From: Colidextribacter sp. OB.20
Lineage (GTDB): Bacteria > Bacillota > Clostridia > Oscillospirales > Oscillospiraceae
Direction of reading: 5' to 3'
NCBI RefSeq assembly: GCF_009911595.1
Contig: NZ_QWKG01000040.1
Coordinates: forward strand, 1-36,787
Length of the DNA: 36,787 bases
Shown: positions 21,760-30,826 of the stretch, piece after piece
Layout of the letters: each line of letters begins with the position of its first letter
Position numbering within the stretch: the stretch's first letter is position 1
Notes under the pieces: generated by a model
What the model was told of the DNA's origin: nothing
Seen by the model: only the letters and a program-made list of their open reading frames with translations
The model's database searches: none
Program-made: the position numbers and the translations under genes

Positions 21760-21938
21760 GGCGCAAGTTTCTTGCTGTGTGGGAGCCGTTATCTCCTGCA
21801 CAGGGGTGAGGGAAGGTGGAAGCTTCCCTTACCCTGCCCTATTCATCTCGTATCCATATTTTACCCCAAAATTACGCACGATGCAAGAGCTTTTTACAAA
21901 GCCCGGGGCCGGCGCGTCACGCACCGGCCCCGCTTTTT
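21760..21938 (+). ncRNA. Candidate structured small RNA
   Basis: About 180 nt between a strong promoter and a terminator (GGGGCCGG/CCGGCCCC then GCTTTTT, 21905-21938). It contains successive hairpins: GCAAG-TTT-CTTGC (21763-21775), CTGTG..GGAG/CTCC..CACAG (21775-21803) and GGGT.AGGGAAG/CTTCCCT.ACCC (about 21805-21834). No ribosome-binding site or convincing ORF. Size is in the 6S range, but I could not fold a 6S-like long rod with a central bubble, so no class is assigned. Part of the terminator could instead serve plsX. Confidence 0.45.
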
Positions 21939-22980
21939 ATTCCTTCTCCGCCGTGGCCGCCGGGGCGTCCAGGCGCATGAGGTCGATGTTGTCTGTGATG
22001 CTCTGGATCATCCCGGAGTCAATAAACTCCCGGGTTTTGGCGATGGCGTTCTGGATGGCCCGGGCGTCGGAGGAGCCGTGGGCCTTGATGACCGGCTTGG
22101 AGATGCCCAGCAGAGCGGTGCCCCCCACCTCGCCGGAGTCCAGGGTCCGCTTAAAGTCCCTCAGCCCGCCGGACACCAGCAGGGCCGCCAGCTTGGTGAT
22201 CAGATTCTTCTTGAACATCCTCTTGATCTCCCGGGCCAGATACAGCCCGGTGCCCTCCATAGTCTTGAGGAAGATATTTCCGGAGTAGCCGTCGGAGACG
22301 ATGACGTCCACCGCCCCCTCCACCGCCTCCCGGGCCTCCACGTTGCCCACGAAGTTGATGCGGCCCGCCTCCCCCGCCGCCTCCAGCATGGGGTAAACGG
22401 TGGTTTGGAGGGCGGTGCCCTTGGAGGGCTCGGCGCCGATGTTGAGCAGGCCCACCTTGGGGTTGGGCCGGCCCATCACCTTCTCGGCGTAGTAGGAGCC
22501 CATAAAGGCGAACTGGAGCAGGTACTCCGGGGGACACTCGGCGTTGGCTCCGCAGTCGATCAGCACCGCTCCGCCGTTCCCCGTGGGCACCACGGGAGCC
22601 AGGGCCGCCCGGCGGATGCCCTTGATCCGCTTGGCTACCAGGGTGGCCGCCGACAGCAGGGCTCCGGTGGAGCCGGCGGAGACAAAGGCGTCTCCCGCCC
22701 CGCTCTTGAGAAGATTCAGCCCCACGGTGAGGGAGGAGTCCTTCTTTCTCCGGAAGGCGGTGGCTGGATCGTCGCACATCTCCACCACCTCGCTGGCGTA
22801 GGCCACCTCCACCCCGGCGGGCAGGTCGCTGATGCCGTTGTCGGCCAGGACCTTTAATATCTCCTCGCTCTTTCCCACCAGGATGATGTTCACCCCGTAC
22901 TCCTTCACGGCCTGAATGGCTCCCATCACGGGGGCCTGGGGCGCGTTGTCCCCGCCCATGGCGTCTACGATAATCTTCAT
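21937..22980 (-). CDS. plsX: Phosphate acyltransferase PlsX
   Basis: A 347-residue enzyme that makes acyl-phosphate from acyl-ACP for phospholipid synthesis. Family landmarks: MKIIVDAMGGDNAPQAPVMG start, SAGSTGALLSAATLVAKRIKG, LIDCGANAECPPEYLLQFA and VSDGYSGNIFLKTMEGTG. Usual length. Here it stands apart from the fab genes that often follow it; the next upstream sequence is a MITE-like repeat. AGAGGG lies before the ATG. Confidence 0.96.
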   Translation of the reverse strand: MKIIVDAMGGDNAPQAPVMGAIQAVKEYGVNIILVGKSEEILKVLADNGISDLPAGVEVAYASEVVEMCDDPATAFRRKKDSSLTVGLNLLKSGAGDAFVSAGSTGALLSAATLVAKRIKGIRRAALAPVVPTGNGGAVLIDCGANAECPPEYLLQFAFMGSYYAEKVMGRPNPKVGLLNIGAEPSKGTALQTTVYPMLEAAGEAGRINFVGNVEAREAVEGAVDVIVSDGYSGNIFLKTMEGTGLYLAREIKRMFKKNLITKLAALLVSGGLRDFKRTLDSGEVGGTALLGISKPVIKAHGSSDARAIQNAIAKTREFIDSGMIQSITDNIDLMRLDAPAATAEKE

Positions 22981-23026
22981 GGTTTTCCCTCTTTTCTGTT
23001 CTGCGGCAGTTTACGGGTTTGCTCCC

Positions 23027-23212
23027 AAAGCCTCCTTTTGAAAGGAGGTGCCCCAGTTCGCAAACTGGGGCGGAGGATTGCATTTTGGCGAAGCCAAAAT
23101 ATGCGAAGCAAACGAGATTTGCATAGGCTTGGTTTACTTCGTATGTTCGCTTCGCGAACGCAATCCTCAGTCAGCCTTCGGCTGACAGCCCCTTTCAAAA
23201 GGGGCCTTTTTC
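23027..23212. repeat. MITE-like repeat, complete copy
   Basis: About 186 bp. Left end GCCTCCTTTTGAAAGGAGGT, then CCCCAG/CTGGGG, GGAGGATTGC and ATTTTGGC/GCCAAAAT. Right end GCGTTCGC-type hairpin, GCAATCCTC, AGTCAGCC/GGCTGACA and CCCCTTT/AAAGGGG. The inner GCAATCCTC inverted repeat and the hairpin at each end suggest a non-autonomous mobile palindrome. It carries no gene. Confidence 0.75.
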
Positions 23213-23443
23213 CTAAACCAGCGGCCTGGGCTCGTCGATCAAACCCAGGAGGTAATCGGCAGATACATTGTAGTGCTGGCAGATAGCGGCCAGCTTGTCA
23301 AAGGAGGTCGCACGGCGACCGTTTTCAATGTCGCTGACAGTCGCTTGTGTTGCCCCGATGGCATCTGCCAGGTCTTTTTGTTGCTCTCCTCTCGCTTTGC
23401 GCAATTTCCGGACCCTTATGCAAAAAACATCCTTATGGAGCAT
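23213..23443 (-). CDS. Small XRE-family repressor
   Basis: A 76-residue, one-domain Cro/CI HTH protein: IRVRKLRKARGEQQKDLADA, ATQATVSDIENGRRATSFDK, YNVSADYLLGLIDEP. The ATG at 23443 follows AAGGGGG; the longer frame to 23470 overlaps the promoter of the divergent gene. Its stop codon sits at the very end of the repeat 23027-23212. Presumably represses the divergent small gene at 23516 and itself. Confidence 0.85.
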   Translation of the reverse strand: MLHKDVFCIRVRKLRKARGEQQKDLADAIGATQATVSDIENGRRATSFDKLAAICQHYNVSADYLLGLIDEPRPLV

Positions 23444-23454
23444 AGAGTACCCCC

Positions 23455-23496
23455 TTGACATATTACGCATTTAGCGATATAATTACGCTATCTCAA
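23455..23496 (+). promoter_or_regulatory. Promoter/operator of the small gene at 23516
   Basis: TTGACA (23455-23460) and TATAAT (23478-23483), 17-bp spacing. TAGCG..CGCTA forms an inverted repeat across the -10, and ATTACGC occurs twice (23462 and 23482), a likely operator for the divergent XRE protein. Confidence 0.75.
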
Positions 23497-23515
23497 TTAT
23501 ATGGTGGTGCTGAAT

Positions 23516-23776
23516 ATGGACAACCAGCTAAAAGACTTCTTCTTTGACGAACAGGACCGGGGCCAGCTCGTCTTTGAAAACGACCCGGAGTACAACGACC
23601 TGATGGAACAGAGCCTGTCCCTGTTTCCGGACAAAAACCTGCCCAAGGCCATCTTCCACCTTCTGGAGACCTCCAACTGCATCTCCTTCGCCCACGGGCT
23701 CCGGCTGGGGCTGAGACTGAAGGAGTGGGCCCAAAAGGCTCCTTTGGAAAGGAGCTGTCAGCCGCAGGCTGACTGA
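23516..23776 (+). CDS. Small helical protein (DUF6809-like), C-terminus from a repeat
   Basis: 86 residues: MDNQLKDFFFDEQDRGQ, DPEYNDLMEQSLSLFP, ISFAHGLRLGLRLKEW, then KAPLERSCQPQAD, which is encoded by the adjacent MITE-like repeat. The E-Y...F-x-x-G-L-R-L-G-x-R-L layout resembles the 87-residue protein at 33849-34112, also next to a divergent XRE gene and a copy of the same repeat. I liken both to DUF6809, an unstudied family, at moderate confidence. The ATG at 23516 is used. Confidence 0.65.
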   Translation: MDNQLKDFFFDEQDRGQLVFENDPEYNDLMEQSLSLFPDKNLPKAIFHLLETSNCISFAHGLRLGLRLKEWAQKAPLERSCQPQAD

Positions 23777-23912
23777 GGATTGCGTTTTGCGAAGCAAAAC
23801 ATACGAAGTAAACAAAGTCTCCGAAGTCTTGTTTATTTCATACATTTCGCTGCGCGAAATACAATCCGACCTCACGGCTTCGCCATGCCACCTCCTTTCA
23901 AAAGGAGGCTTG
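23733..23912. repeat. MITE-like repeat, second copy
   Basis: About 180 bp with GGCTCCTTTGGAAAGGAGCT, GTCAGCC/GGCTGAC, GAGGATTGCGTTTTGC on the left and CAATCC..CCTCCTTTCAAAAGGAGGC on the right. It overlaps the 3' end of the small gene at 23516. With the copy at 23027 it brackets the XRE/small-protein pair. Confidence 0.72.
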
Positions 23913-23935
23913 CCCTGCGGGGGACGAGGGGTGCT

Positions 23936-25240
23936 CTACTCCAGCTCCAGCTTGTCCAGCGCCTCCAGGGCCCGGCGGGAAATCTCGGCATTCTTGTTCC
24001 GCTTGCCCTTGACTCGATAGCCCAGGGAGGGGATCAGGCCGAAATTGATATTCATCGGTTGAAAGTTTACCACACTTTGGTCACTGATGTAAAGAGCCAA
24101 CGCGCCCATGGCGGTCTCCTGGGGGAAATTGGCAGGTGCTTTCCCCTCCAGGCGGCGAGCCAGCTCCACCGCAGCCAGGAACCCGGAGGCGGTGGACTCC
24201 ACATACCCCTCCACCCCGGTGATCTGTCCGGCGAACATAATCCGCTCGTTCCCCCGCACCCGGTAATAGCGGTCCAGCAGGCGGGGCGAGTCCAGGAAGG
24301 TATTCCGGTGCATCACCCCATAGCGGACGTACTGCGCGTTTTTCAGGGCGGGGATCATGGAGAACACCCGTTTCTGCTCGGGCCATTTGAGATGGGTCTG
24401 AAAGCCCACCATGTTGTAGATAGACCCCTGGGCGTTGTCCTGCCTCAGCTGGACCACGGCGAAGGGCTCCTTCCCCGTCCTGGGGTCCTTGAGGCCGACG
24501 GGTTTCAGCGGGCCGTAGCACAGGGTATCCCTGCCCCGCCGGGCCATCACCTCCACCGGCATACAGCCCTCAAAGACCCCGGCGTCCTCAAAGCCGTGGA
24601 CCTCCGCCTCCTGCGCCTGGGTCAGCTCGGTCCAGAAGGCGTCGTACTCCTCCCGGGAGAGGGGACAGTTGATATAGTCGGGCGTCCCCCGGTCATACCG
24701 GGAGGCAAACCAGGCGCTGTCCATGTCGATGCTGTCGAAGGTGACCAGCGGGGCGGCGGCGTCAAAAAAGTTCAGGTATCTGCTGTCCGGGAAGAGCCCG
24801 GCGATCCTCTCCGACAGGGCCTCGCTGGTCAGCGGACCCGTGGCGATGATGACATCGCCCTCGGAGGGAATTTCGGTGACCTCCCCCTCCACCACGGTGA
24901 TGCCGGGGTGGTCTTTGATTGCATCGGTAATGGCGGCGGCGAAGGCGTGGCGGTCCACCGCCAGGGCGCCCCCCGCCTCCACCCGGTGGGCGTCGGCGCA
25001 GGCCATGATTAGCGAGCCGCTCCGGCGCAGCTCCTCCTTGAGCAGGCCCACCGCGTTCTCCAGCTGGTCGGACCGCAGGGAGTTGGAGCACACCAGCTCC
25101 CCGAAATACTCGCTGTGGTGGGCTGGGGTCATCTTTTGGGGCTTCATCTCCCGCAGTGTCACAGGAATGCCCCGCCGGGCCAGCTGCCACGCCGCCTCGC
25201 TCCCCGCCAGTCCGGCCCCGATGACGGTTACTTTGTCCAT
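23936..25240 (-). CDS. trmFO: Folate/FAD-dependent tRNA(U54) methyltransferase TrmFO
   Basis: A 434-residue flavoprotein that makes ribothymidine at position 54 of tRNA with methylene-THF as donor. FAD-binding GAGLAGSEAAWQLARRG is at the N-terminus; CSNSLRSDQLENAVGLLKEE and MFAGQITGVEGYVESTASG are family marks. The ATG at 25240 follows GGGAGGAA. Gene order dprA-topA-trmFO is the usual Firmicute one. Confidence 0.97.
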   Translation of the reverse strand: MDKVTVIGAGLAGSEAAWQLARRGIPVTLREMKPQKMTPAHHSEYFGELVCSNSLRSDQLENAVGLLKEELRRSGSLIMACADAHRVEAGGALAVDRHAFAAAITDAIKDHPGITVVEGEVTEIPSEGDVIIATGPLTSEALSERIAGLFPDSRYLNFFDAAAPLVTFDSIDMDSAWFASRYDRGTPDYINCPLSREEYDAFWTELTQAQEAEVHGFEDAGVFEGCMPVEVMARRGRDTLCYGPLKPVGLKDPRTGKEPFAVVQLRQDNAQGSIYNMVGFQTHLKWPEQKRVFSMIPALKNAQYVRYGVMHRNTFLDSPRLLDRYYRVRGNERIMFAGQITGVEGYVESTASGFLAAVELARRLEGKAPANFPQETAMGALALYISDQSVVNFQPMNINFGLIPSLGYRVKGKRNKNAEISRRALEALDKLELE

Positions 25241-25270
25241 AGTTCCTCCCACCCTTCTTTCCGCTTCTGC

Positions 25271-25344
25271 GTAGGGCGCGACGACCTCGGCGCGCCGGGT
25301 CATAACGCCAATCTTTTGCGGCGCGCCGGGTCGTCGCGCCCTAC
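25271..25344. repeat. 74-bp GTAGGG palindromic repeat, complete
   Basis: Terminal 15-bp inverted repeats GTAGGGCGCGACGAC and GTCGTCGCGCCCTAC are perfect; two GGCGCGCCGGGTC blocks lie inside. Half copies occur at 19055 and 20776, and a full one is nested in another repeat at 33729. Confidence 0.8.
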
Positions 25345-25347
25345 AAT

Positions 25348-27666
25348 TTACGCTTCCTTCTTGGCCGCAGCTTTCTTAGTCGCTGTCTTCTTCTCCGCTG
25401 CGGCCTTTTTCGTGGTGGATTTTTTTGTGGCTGCCTTCTTTGCGGCGGCGGACTTCTTCGGCTTCTCCTCCGCCTCGGCGGGGACGGGCTCCCCCTCCGC
25501 GGGGGCGGTCTCCTTCTTCTTCCAGCCGCCCCGTTTTTCCTCGGGCGTGAAGTTGGCGCACTTCTCGTTGATGCAGAAGGGCTTCTTCGCCCCCCGGCCC
25601 GCCTTCTTGAACATGGTCTGGCCGCAGACGGGGCAGTTGTCCTTCACGGGCACGTCGAAGGTGACAAACTCACACCGCTGGTTCTCGTCCTTGCTGCTCC
25701 GGCGCTCGCAGCAGTAGTAGGTGTACTGCTTACCCGTCTTTTTGGATTTTCCGGTGCGCTTGAACAGCCGTCCGCCGCACAGGGGGCACTTTCCGGGCAT
25801 CTCCACCACCAGCGGCATGGTGAAGTCGCACTCCGGCCAGCCAGGGCAGGCCAGGAAGCGGCCAAACCGCCCGGACTTGATGACCAGGTTCCGCCCGCAC
25901 TGGGGACACAGCTCCTCCGACACCTCGTCGGGCACCTTAATCCGCTCCCCGTCCAGGTCCTGCTCCGCCTTTTTCAGCTCGGCGTCGAAGTCCCTGTAAA
26001 ACTCGGCGAGCAGGGCCTTCCAGTCGGCGGACCCCTCCTCCACCTTGTCCAGACGCTCCTCCATCTGGGCGGTGAAGTCGTAGTCCACAATGTCGTGGAA
26101 CTTGTCCTTCATCAGGCCGGTGACCACCTCCCCCAGAGGGGTGGGCCGCAGCGCCCTGCTCCCCTCCTTCACCACGTACTCCCGGTTCAGGATGGTGGAG
26201 ATGGTGGGCGCATAGGTGGAGGGCCTGCCGATGCCCTGCTCCTCCAGCGCCCGGATCAGCGTGGCCTCAGAGTATCGGGCGGGGGGCTGGGTGAAGTGCT
26301 GGTCCGGGGTCAGCTTTTTGCCGGCGAGGGGCTCCCCCTCCTTCAGGTCGGGGAGGGGAGACGACCGCTTTTCCTCCTCGTCATCGTCCCGCCCCTCCTC
26401 ATAGACGGCGGTAAAGCCGGAGAATTTCAGGGAGGAGTGGCTGGCCCGGAAGATATAACCGGAGTTGGCCGCGTCGATGGACAGGCTGTCATAGACGGCG
26501 TTGGACATCTGACAGGCCAGGAAGCGGGACCAGATCAGCCGGTAGAGCTTGAACTGCTCTGCCGTCAGGTCCTTTTTGATGTCGTCGGGCGCCAGGGTCA
26601 CGTCGGAGGGCCGGATGGCCTCGTGGGCGTCCTGGGCGCCGCCGCGGGTCTTATACTTCCGGGGCTGGGCCGGGCAGTAGGGGGCGCCGTACCGCTGGGC
26701 GATAAAGCCCCGGGCGGCGGCCACCGCCTCGTCGGACAGGCGCAGCGAGTCGGTACGCATATAGGTAATCAGGCCCACCGTCCCCTGGCCGGCGATGTCA
26801 ACGCCCTCATAGAGCTGCTGGGCCACCGCCATCGTCCGGGCGGGAGACATGTTCAGCTTGCGGCTGGCCTCCTGCTGGAGGGTGGAGGTGGTGAAAGGGG
26901 GGGCGGGCTGACGGTTCTTCTCCTGCCGCTTCACCCTGGCTACCGACCAGCTCCCCTTGGAGACGGCGGCAATCACTTCCTCCGCCTCCGCCTGGCTGTG
27001 CAGCTCCAGCTTCTTGTCTCTCCCGTGGAACTGGGCCTTGAAGGAGCCGCTGTGGGGGCTTACCCGCTCCAGGTCGGCCTCGATGGACCAGTACTCCTGG
27101 GGCTGGAAGGCCTTGATCTCGTTCTCCCGCTCCACCACCAGCCGGGTGGCTACCGACTGCACCCGCCCGGCGGACAGGCCCCGGCGGATCTTCTTCCAAA
27201 GCAGGGGAGACAGCTGATAGCCCACAATGCGGTCCAGGATGCGCCGGGCCTGCTGGGCGTCCACCAGGTTCTGGTCGATGGCCCGGGGGGCGGCGATAGA
27301 CTTCTGCACCACATTTTTGGTGATCTCGTTGAAGGTCACCCGGTAGGTCTTGTCATCGGGGATGCTGAGCAGCTCCTTCAGGTGCCAGGAGATGGCCTCC
27401 CCCTCCCGGTCAGGGTCGGTAGCCAGATAGACCCGGCCCGAGTGCTTGGCCGCCTTCTTCAGGTCCCGAATCACGTCCTCCTTGCCCTTGATGGGCTGAT
27501 AGTCGGGGACAAAGCCGCCCTCGATATCCACGCTCAGCTTGCTCTTGGGCAGGTCCCGGACATGGCCCATAGACGCCTTTACCTCATATCCCGGGCCCAG
27601 GTATTTGCCGATAGTCTTGGCCTTGGACGGGGATTCTACAATTACTAAGTCAGTTTGATTTGCCAC
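25348..27666 (-). CDS. topA: DNA topoisomerase I
   Basis: A 772-residue type IA topoisomerase relaxing negative supercoils. TOPRIM domain LVIVESPSKAKTIGKYLGPG (6-25) with DPDREGE, catalytic Tyr in ITYMRTDSLRLSDEA (about 305), three C-terminal zinc ribbons (CPQCGRNL, CPLCGGRL, CPVCGQTM) and a long Lys/Ala tail (last 45 residues, KKAATKKSTTKKAAAEKKTA) like those that bind DNA or slow-release RNA polymerase in other bacteria. It follows dprA by 181 bp. Confidence 0.97.
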   Translation of the reverse strand: MANQTDLVIVESPSKAKTIGKYLGPGYEVKASMGHVRDLPKSKLSVDIEGGFVPDYQPIKGKEDVIRDLKKAAKHSGRVYLATDPDREGEAISWHLKELLSIPDDKTYRVTFNEITKNVVQKSIAAPRAIDQNLVDAQQARRILDRIVGYQLSPLLWKKIRRGLSAGRVQSVATRLVVERENEIKAFQPQEYWSIEADLERVSPHSGSFKAQFHGRDKKLELHSQAEAEEVIAAVSKGSWSVARVKRQEKNRQPAPPFTTSTLQQEASRKLNMSPARTMAVAQQLYEGVDIAGQGTVGLITYMRTDSLRLSDEAVAAARGFIAQRYGAPYCPAQPRKYKTRGGAQDAHEAIRPSDVTLAPDDIKKDLTAEQFKLYRLIWSRFLACQMSNAVYDSLSIDAANSGYIFRASHSSLKFSGFTAVYEEGRDDDEEEKRSSPLPDLKEGEPLAGKKLTPDQHFTQPPARYSEATLIRALEEQGIGRPSTYAPTISTILNREYVVKEGSRALRPTPLGEVVTGLMKDKFHDIVDYDFTAQMEERLDKVEEGSADWKALLAEFYRDFDAELKKAEQDLDGERIKVPDEVSEELCPQCGRNLVIKSGRFGRFLACPGWPECDFTMPLVVEMPGKCPLCGGRLFKRTGKSKKTGKQYTYYCCERRSSKDENQRCEFVTFDVPVKDNCPVCGQTMFKKAGRGAKKPFCINEKCANFTPEEKRGGWKKKETAPAEGEPVPAEAEEKPKKSAAAKKAATKKSTTKKAAAEKKTATKKAAAKKEA

Positions 27667-27758
27667 GTTGGATTTACCTCCAGAGATTGATTACACTACG
27701 ATCGTGATGGGGAGTGTCCTGCCGCGCATTTTATCGGGATTGATTTTTATAGCACCCC

Positions 27759-27808
27759 TGTAGGGGCGCACAGTGTGCGCCCGCAGGCGGACAATGTCCG
27801 CCCCTACA
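27759..27808. repeat. 50-bp GTAGGG palindromic repeat, complete
   Basis: TGTAGGGGCG and CGCCCCTACA form perfect 10-bp ends around two inner palindromes, GGGCGCACAGTGTGCGCCC and GGCGGACAATGTCCGCC. Lies between topA and dprA. Confidence 0.82.
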
Positions 27809-27847
27809 TAAAAATCCGCGAATGAGACACACCATCCTAATGCGTCC

Positions 27848-29068
27848 CTACGTTTCCAGCTCCACCAGGGCGCGGAACCGCCGGCCCGGCCGCTCCTCCA
27901 TGGCGCCCTGAACCTGGAGCATCGTAAGGGCGGAGAGGACATATTTCATGGGCACCTGGGTCTTTTCCACAAGCTCGTCGGCGGTGAGGGCGGCGCCGGA
28001 CGCGGCGGCCAGAATGGCCAGCTCGTCGTCGGTGAACCGGGCCTTCTGCTGGCTGAGGGGAACCCGCTCCCGCCGGGGAGCCGCCTCCTGCTCCGGCCGC
28101 TCCGGCTCCGGACGGGGGGACTCCCCCTCCTCCCGGGCCAGGCGGGCCTTGACCACCTCGGGGGCCAGGGGGGCCACAGCGGCCAGCTTGATGGGATACT
28201 GATCCACAAAATCCTCCAGAATGTCCCGGGCGCTCTCCACCAGGATGGCCTTTCCCTCGTGGATCAGCCGGTTGGTCCCCATGGCCCGCCCGTCCCCCAG
28301 GGCCTTGGGGACGGCGTACACCTCCCGGCCCTGGTCCAGGGCGTGGTTGACGGTGAGCATGGTGCCCCCGACGGGCTCACACTCCACCGCCAGAATACCC
28401 AGACACAGGCCGCTCAAAATCCGGTTCCTGGGCCGGAAGTGACTCCCCTTGTGGGGCGTCCCCGGGGGATATTCAGAGACGAGGGCGCCCGCGGCGGCCA
28501 CATCGTCATATATAAAACGGTTTTCCACGGGAAATTTCACGTCCACGCCGCCAGCCAGCACAGACACCACCGGCCCGCCGCCCTTTAGAGCGCCCCGGAT
28601 GGCCCGGGCGTCGATGCCCTCGGCAATGCCGGATACCACCAGCGCCCCGCTGTCCGCCAGCTCCATGGAAAGCTTTTCAGCCCACAGCTCGCCGTAGGGG
28701 CTGCATTTCCGCATCCCCACCACGCCGATGGCCGCCTCCTCGTCAAAGCGGAACACCCGCCCCTTGATATACAGCACCATGGGCGGGTCCGCCAGCTGCC
28801 GCAGGCGCTGGGGGTAGCCGGCATCCTGAATGGTCATCACCCGCAGGCCCAGCCGGTCGCAGTCCCCCAGAATTTTGTTGGCCTCGTCCAGGCTCTTGTC
28901 CAGCAGAGACCGCTTCACCGGGTCGGGCAGGGGCAGGGCGTCGAAGTCCTCCTTCTCGCCGTAGTATACCCGCTCCGGAGTGATAAAGTGGTCCAGCACC
29001 GCCAAAGCCCCCGCAGGGCTCAGCCCCCTGCGGCCGGTCAGCCACAGCCAGTATTGCAGGCCCGCCAT
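27848..29068 (-). CDS. dprA: DNA-processing protein DprA
   Basis: A 406-residue protein that protects incoming ssDNA and loads RecA in transformation. Rossmann-like core: GVVGMRKCSPYGEL, SGIAEGIDARAIRGAL, LAGGVDVKFPVENRFIY, SEYPPGTPHKGSHFRPRNRI, GGTMLTVNHALDQGREVYAVP. N-terminal helical part, then a proline/glutamate-rich linker (about 315-340) and a C-terminal winged helix. Somewhat longer than usual because of the linker. No other competence gene is in the window. Confidence 0.95.
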   Translation of the reverse strand: MAGLQYWLWLTGRRGLSPAGALAVLDHFITPERVYYGEKEDFDALPLPDPVKRSLLDKSLDEANKILGDCDRLGLRVMTIQDAGYPQRLRQLADPPMVLYIKGRVFRFDEEAAIGVVGMRKCSPYGELWAEKLSMELADSGALVVSGIAEGIDARAIRGALKGGGPVVSVLAGGVDVKFPVENRFIYDDVAAAGALVSEYPPGTPHKGSHFRPRNRILSGLCLGILAVECEPVGGTMLTVNHALDQGREVYAVPKALGDGRAMGTNRLIHEGKAILVESARDILEDFVDQYPIKLAAVAPLAPEVVKARLAREEGESPRPEPERPEQEAAPRRERVPLSQQKARFTDDELAILAAASGAALTADELVEKTQVPMKYVLSALTMLQVQGAMEERPGRRFRALVELET

Positions 29069-29087
29069 TTTCTCAGTCCCTCTTTCG

Positions 29088-29882
29088 TCAAATTTGGGAG
29101 CGCCCCATCTCCCACAGGATCACCGCTGCGGCCGCCGCCGCGTTCAGCGACTCACAGCGCCGGGACATGGGAATTTTCAGCGTGCCCGCGCACGCCTCCA
29201 GCACCGCCTGAGACACCCCCTGCCCCTCACTGCCAATCACCACGGCGGCATTGGACAGGTCCAGCTCCCGCACGTCGGCGGTGTCCTCTCTCAGGGCTGC
29301 GGCGTACAGGGGAATGCCCATTTTCCCGAGCAGATCGGTCAGCTCGTTCAGGGTGCATTGATAAATCACCCGGCGGAAATGGACCCCCATGGCGGCCCGG
29401 ACGGCCTTGGGGCTGTTGGCATCGGCGCAGCCGGGGAGAAGAAACACCGGGCCGCAGTCGAAGGCGTCCGCCGTGCGCAGGATGGTGCCCACATTTCCTG
29501 GGTCCTGAACACCGTCCAGTACCAGACAGCGCCTCCATGTCAGATAGCGCTCCGGCTCCCGCTTCAGCTCCTCGGGCAGGCGGAGGGTCGGGGCCGCGCA
29601 GGAGAACACAACCCCCTGGGGGGTCTTCATGGGGCTGACCGACTCCATCACGCTCTCGGTAACCTGGATCTCCCGGGCCGTACAGTCGTCGTAGACAGGC
29701 AGCTTCACCCCCTGGGTGTAGAGGACGGTGTGGATGCGATGTCCCCCCCACAGGCTGGCCTCTTCCAGCAGCTTGGGGCTGTCGCACAGCATCTCCCCCG
29801 TCTCCTCCCGGTATGCCCGGGAGGAGGCCAGCTTGCGGAAGTGGGTGCAGATGGGATTTTTTCGGCTGGTGATGATCTCCAC
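29088..29882 (-). CDS. SPOUT (TrmH/SpoU) RNA 2'-O-methyltransferase
   Basis: 264 residues. N-terminal substrate-binding part, then the SpoU knot: NVGTILRTADAFDCG, VIGSEGQGVSQAVLEAC, IPMSRRCESLNAAAAAAVIL. Methylates 2'-OH of an rRNA or tRNA nucleotide; the exact target (RlmB, TsnR-like or other) cannot be told. The start is GTG at 29880-29882, preceded by AAGGGGGG; the longer frame to 29939 includes that site. Confidence 0.9.
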   Translation of the reverse strand: MEIITSRKNPICTHFRKLASSRAYREETGEMLCDSPKLLEEASLWGGHRIHTVLYTQGVKLPVYDDCTAREIQVTESVMESVSPMKTPQGVVFSCAAPTLRLPEELKREPERYLTWRRCLVLDGVQDPGNVGTILRTADAFDCGPVFLLPGCADANSPKAVRAAMGVHFRRVIYQCTLNELTDLLGKMGIPLYAAALREDTADVRELDLSNAAVVIGSEGQGVSQAVLEACAGTLKIPMSRRCESLNAAAAAAVILWEMGRSQI

Positions 29883-29989
29883 ATGCGGTCCCCCCTTAAG
29901 ATTCTTACTTATAATAAAGGTATCCCCCGGGGTTGTCAAGGAAAGTTTTTTGCCGAATCGGGGAAACGGGGCGGCACGGAGGCCCCTCC

Positions 29990-30775
29990 CTACAGGATTT
30001 CCCCCTCAAATACCGTCCGGGCGGGGCCGGTCATCAGAATATTTTCCCCCTGCTTTTCCAGGATGAGGACCCCGCCGGGCAGGACGGCCTCCACCCGGCT
30101 TTCACACCAATTTGACCCCAGAGCCGCCCCAAAGGCGGCGCAGGCTCCAGTGCCGCAGGCCAGGGTAATCCCGCTCCCCCGCTCCCACACCCGGACACGC
30201 AGGCACTCTCGGTCCGGGAGGGAGACGAACTCAATATTCCGCCGCTCCCCCAGGGCGGGGTGGACCTCCAGCAGGGGTCCCAGCCGCTCCAGGCAGATTT
30301 TTTCCGGGTCGGGGCAGAAGATTACCCCGTGGGGATTGCCTGTGGAGACGGGGATGACGGTGAACCCCTCCCCCGCCGCCTCCAGCTCCACCGGAGCAGA
30401 TACCCGCGCCGGCCCCATGTCCACCGTCACGGCCTCCACTTCGCCGCCCCGGACATGGAGCTCCAGGGACCGGGGGCCTGCTTCGGTGTCGATGGTCAGG
30501 CGGGTCTTTTGGGTGAGGCCCTTGTCGCGGACATACTTCCCCACGCACCGGATGCCGTTGCCGCACATGGCCCCCCGGGAGCCGTCGGCGTTGTACATCT
30601 CCATGGTAAAATCCCCGGTCCGGCCCGGTTTAATGCAAATCAATCCGTCCGCCCCCACCCCAAAGTGCCGGTCGGACAGCCGGCGGGCCAGTCCGGGCAG
30701 GTCCGCCGGAGTCTCCTCCAGACAGTTCAGGTAGATATAGTCGTTGCCCAGACCCTCCATTTTGGTAAAGCGCAT
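29990..30775 (-). CDS. dapF: Diaminopimelate epimerase
   Basis: A 261-residue PLP-independent epimerase converting LL- to meso-DAP for lysine and peptidoglycan. Both catalytic Cys are present: C71 in MCGNGIRC and the second in LACGTGAC (about 210). MEGLGNDYIYLN start and SDRHFGVGADGLI are typical. Near lysA, which uses its product, though glnA lies between and strands differ. Confidence 0.97.
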   Translation of the reverse strand: MRFTKMEGLGNDYIYLNCLEETPADLPGLARRLSDRHFGVGADGLICIKPGRTGDFTMEMYNADGSRGAMCGNGIRCVGKYVRDKGLTQKTRLTIDTEAGPRSLELHVRGGEVEAVTVDMGPARVSAPVELEAAGEGFTVIPVSTGNPHGVIFCPDPEKICLERLGPLLEVHPALGERRNIEFVSLPDRECLRVRVWERGSGITLACGTGACAAFGAALGSNWCESRVEAVLPGGVLILEKQGENILMTGPARTVFEGEIL

Positions 30776-30826
30776 GGCCGATTCCCCCTTTCGGAGTCAG
30801 CCTATGCGCAAATGCCTATAGAAAGA

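Noticed and set aside
21760-21938. 6S RNA identity for the candidate small RNA
   Set aside because: Length fits, but I could not pair the ends into the long rod with a central bubble, so no class is claimed.
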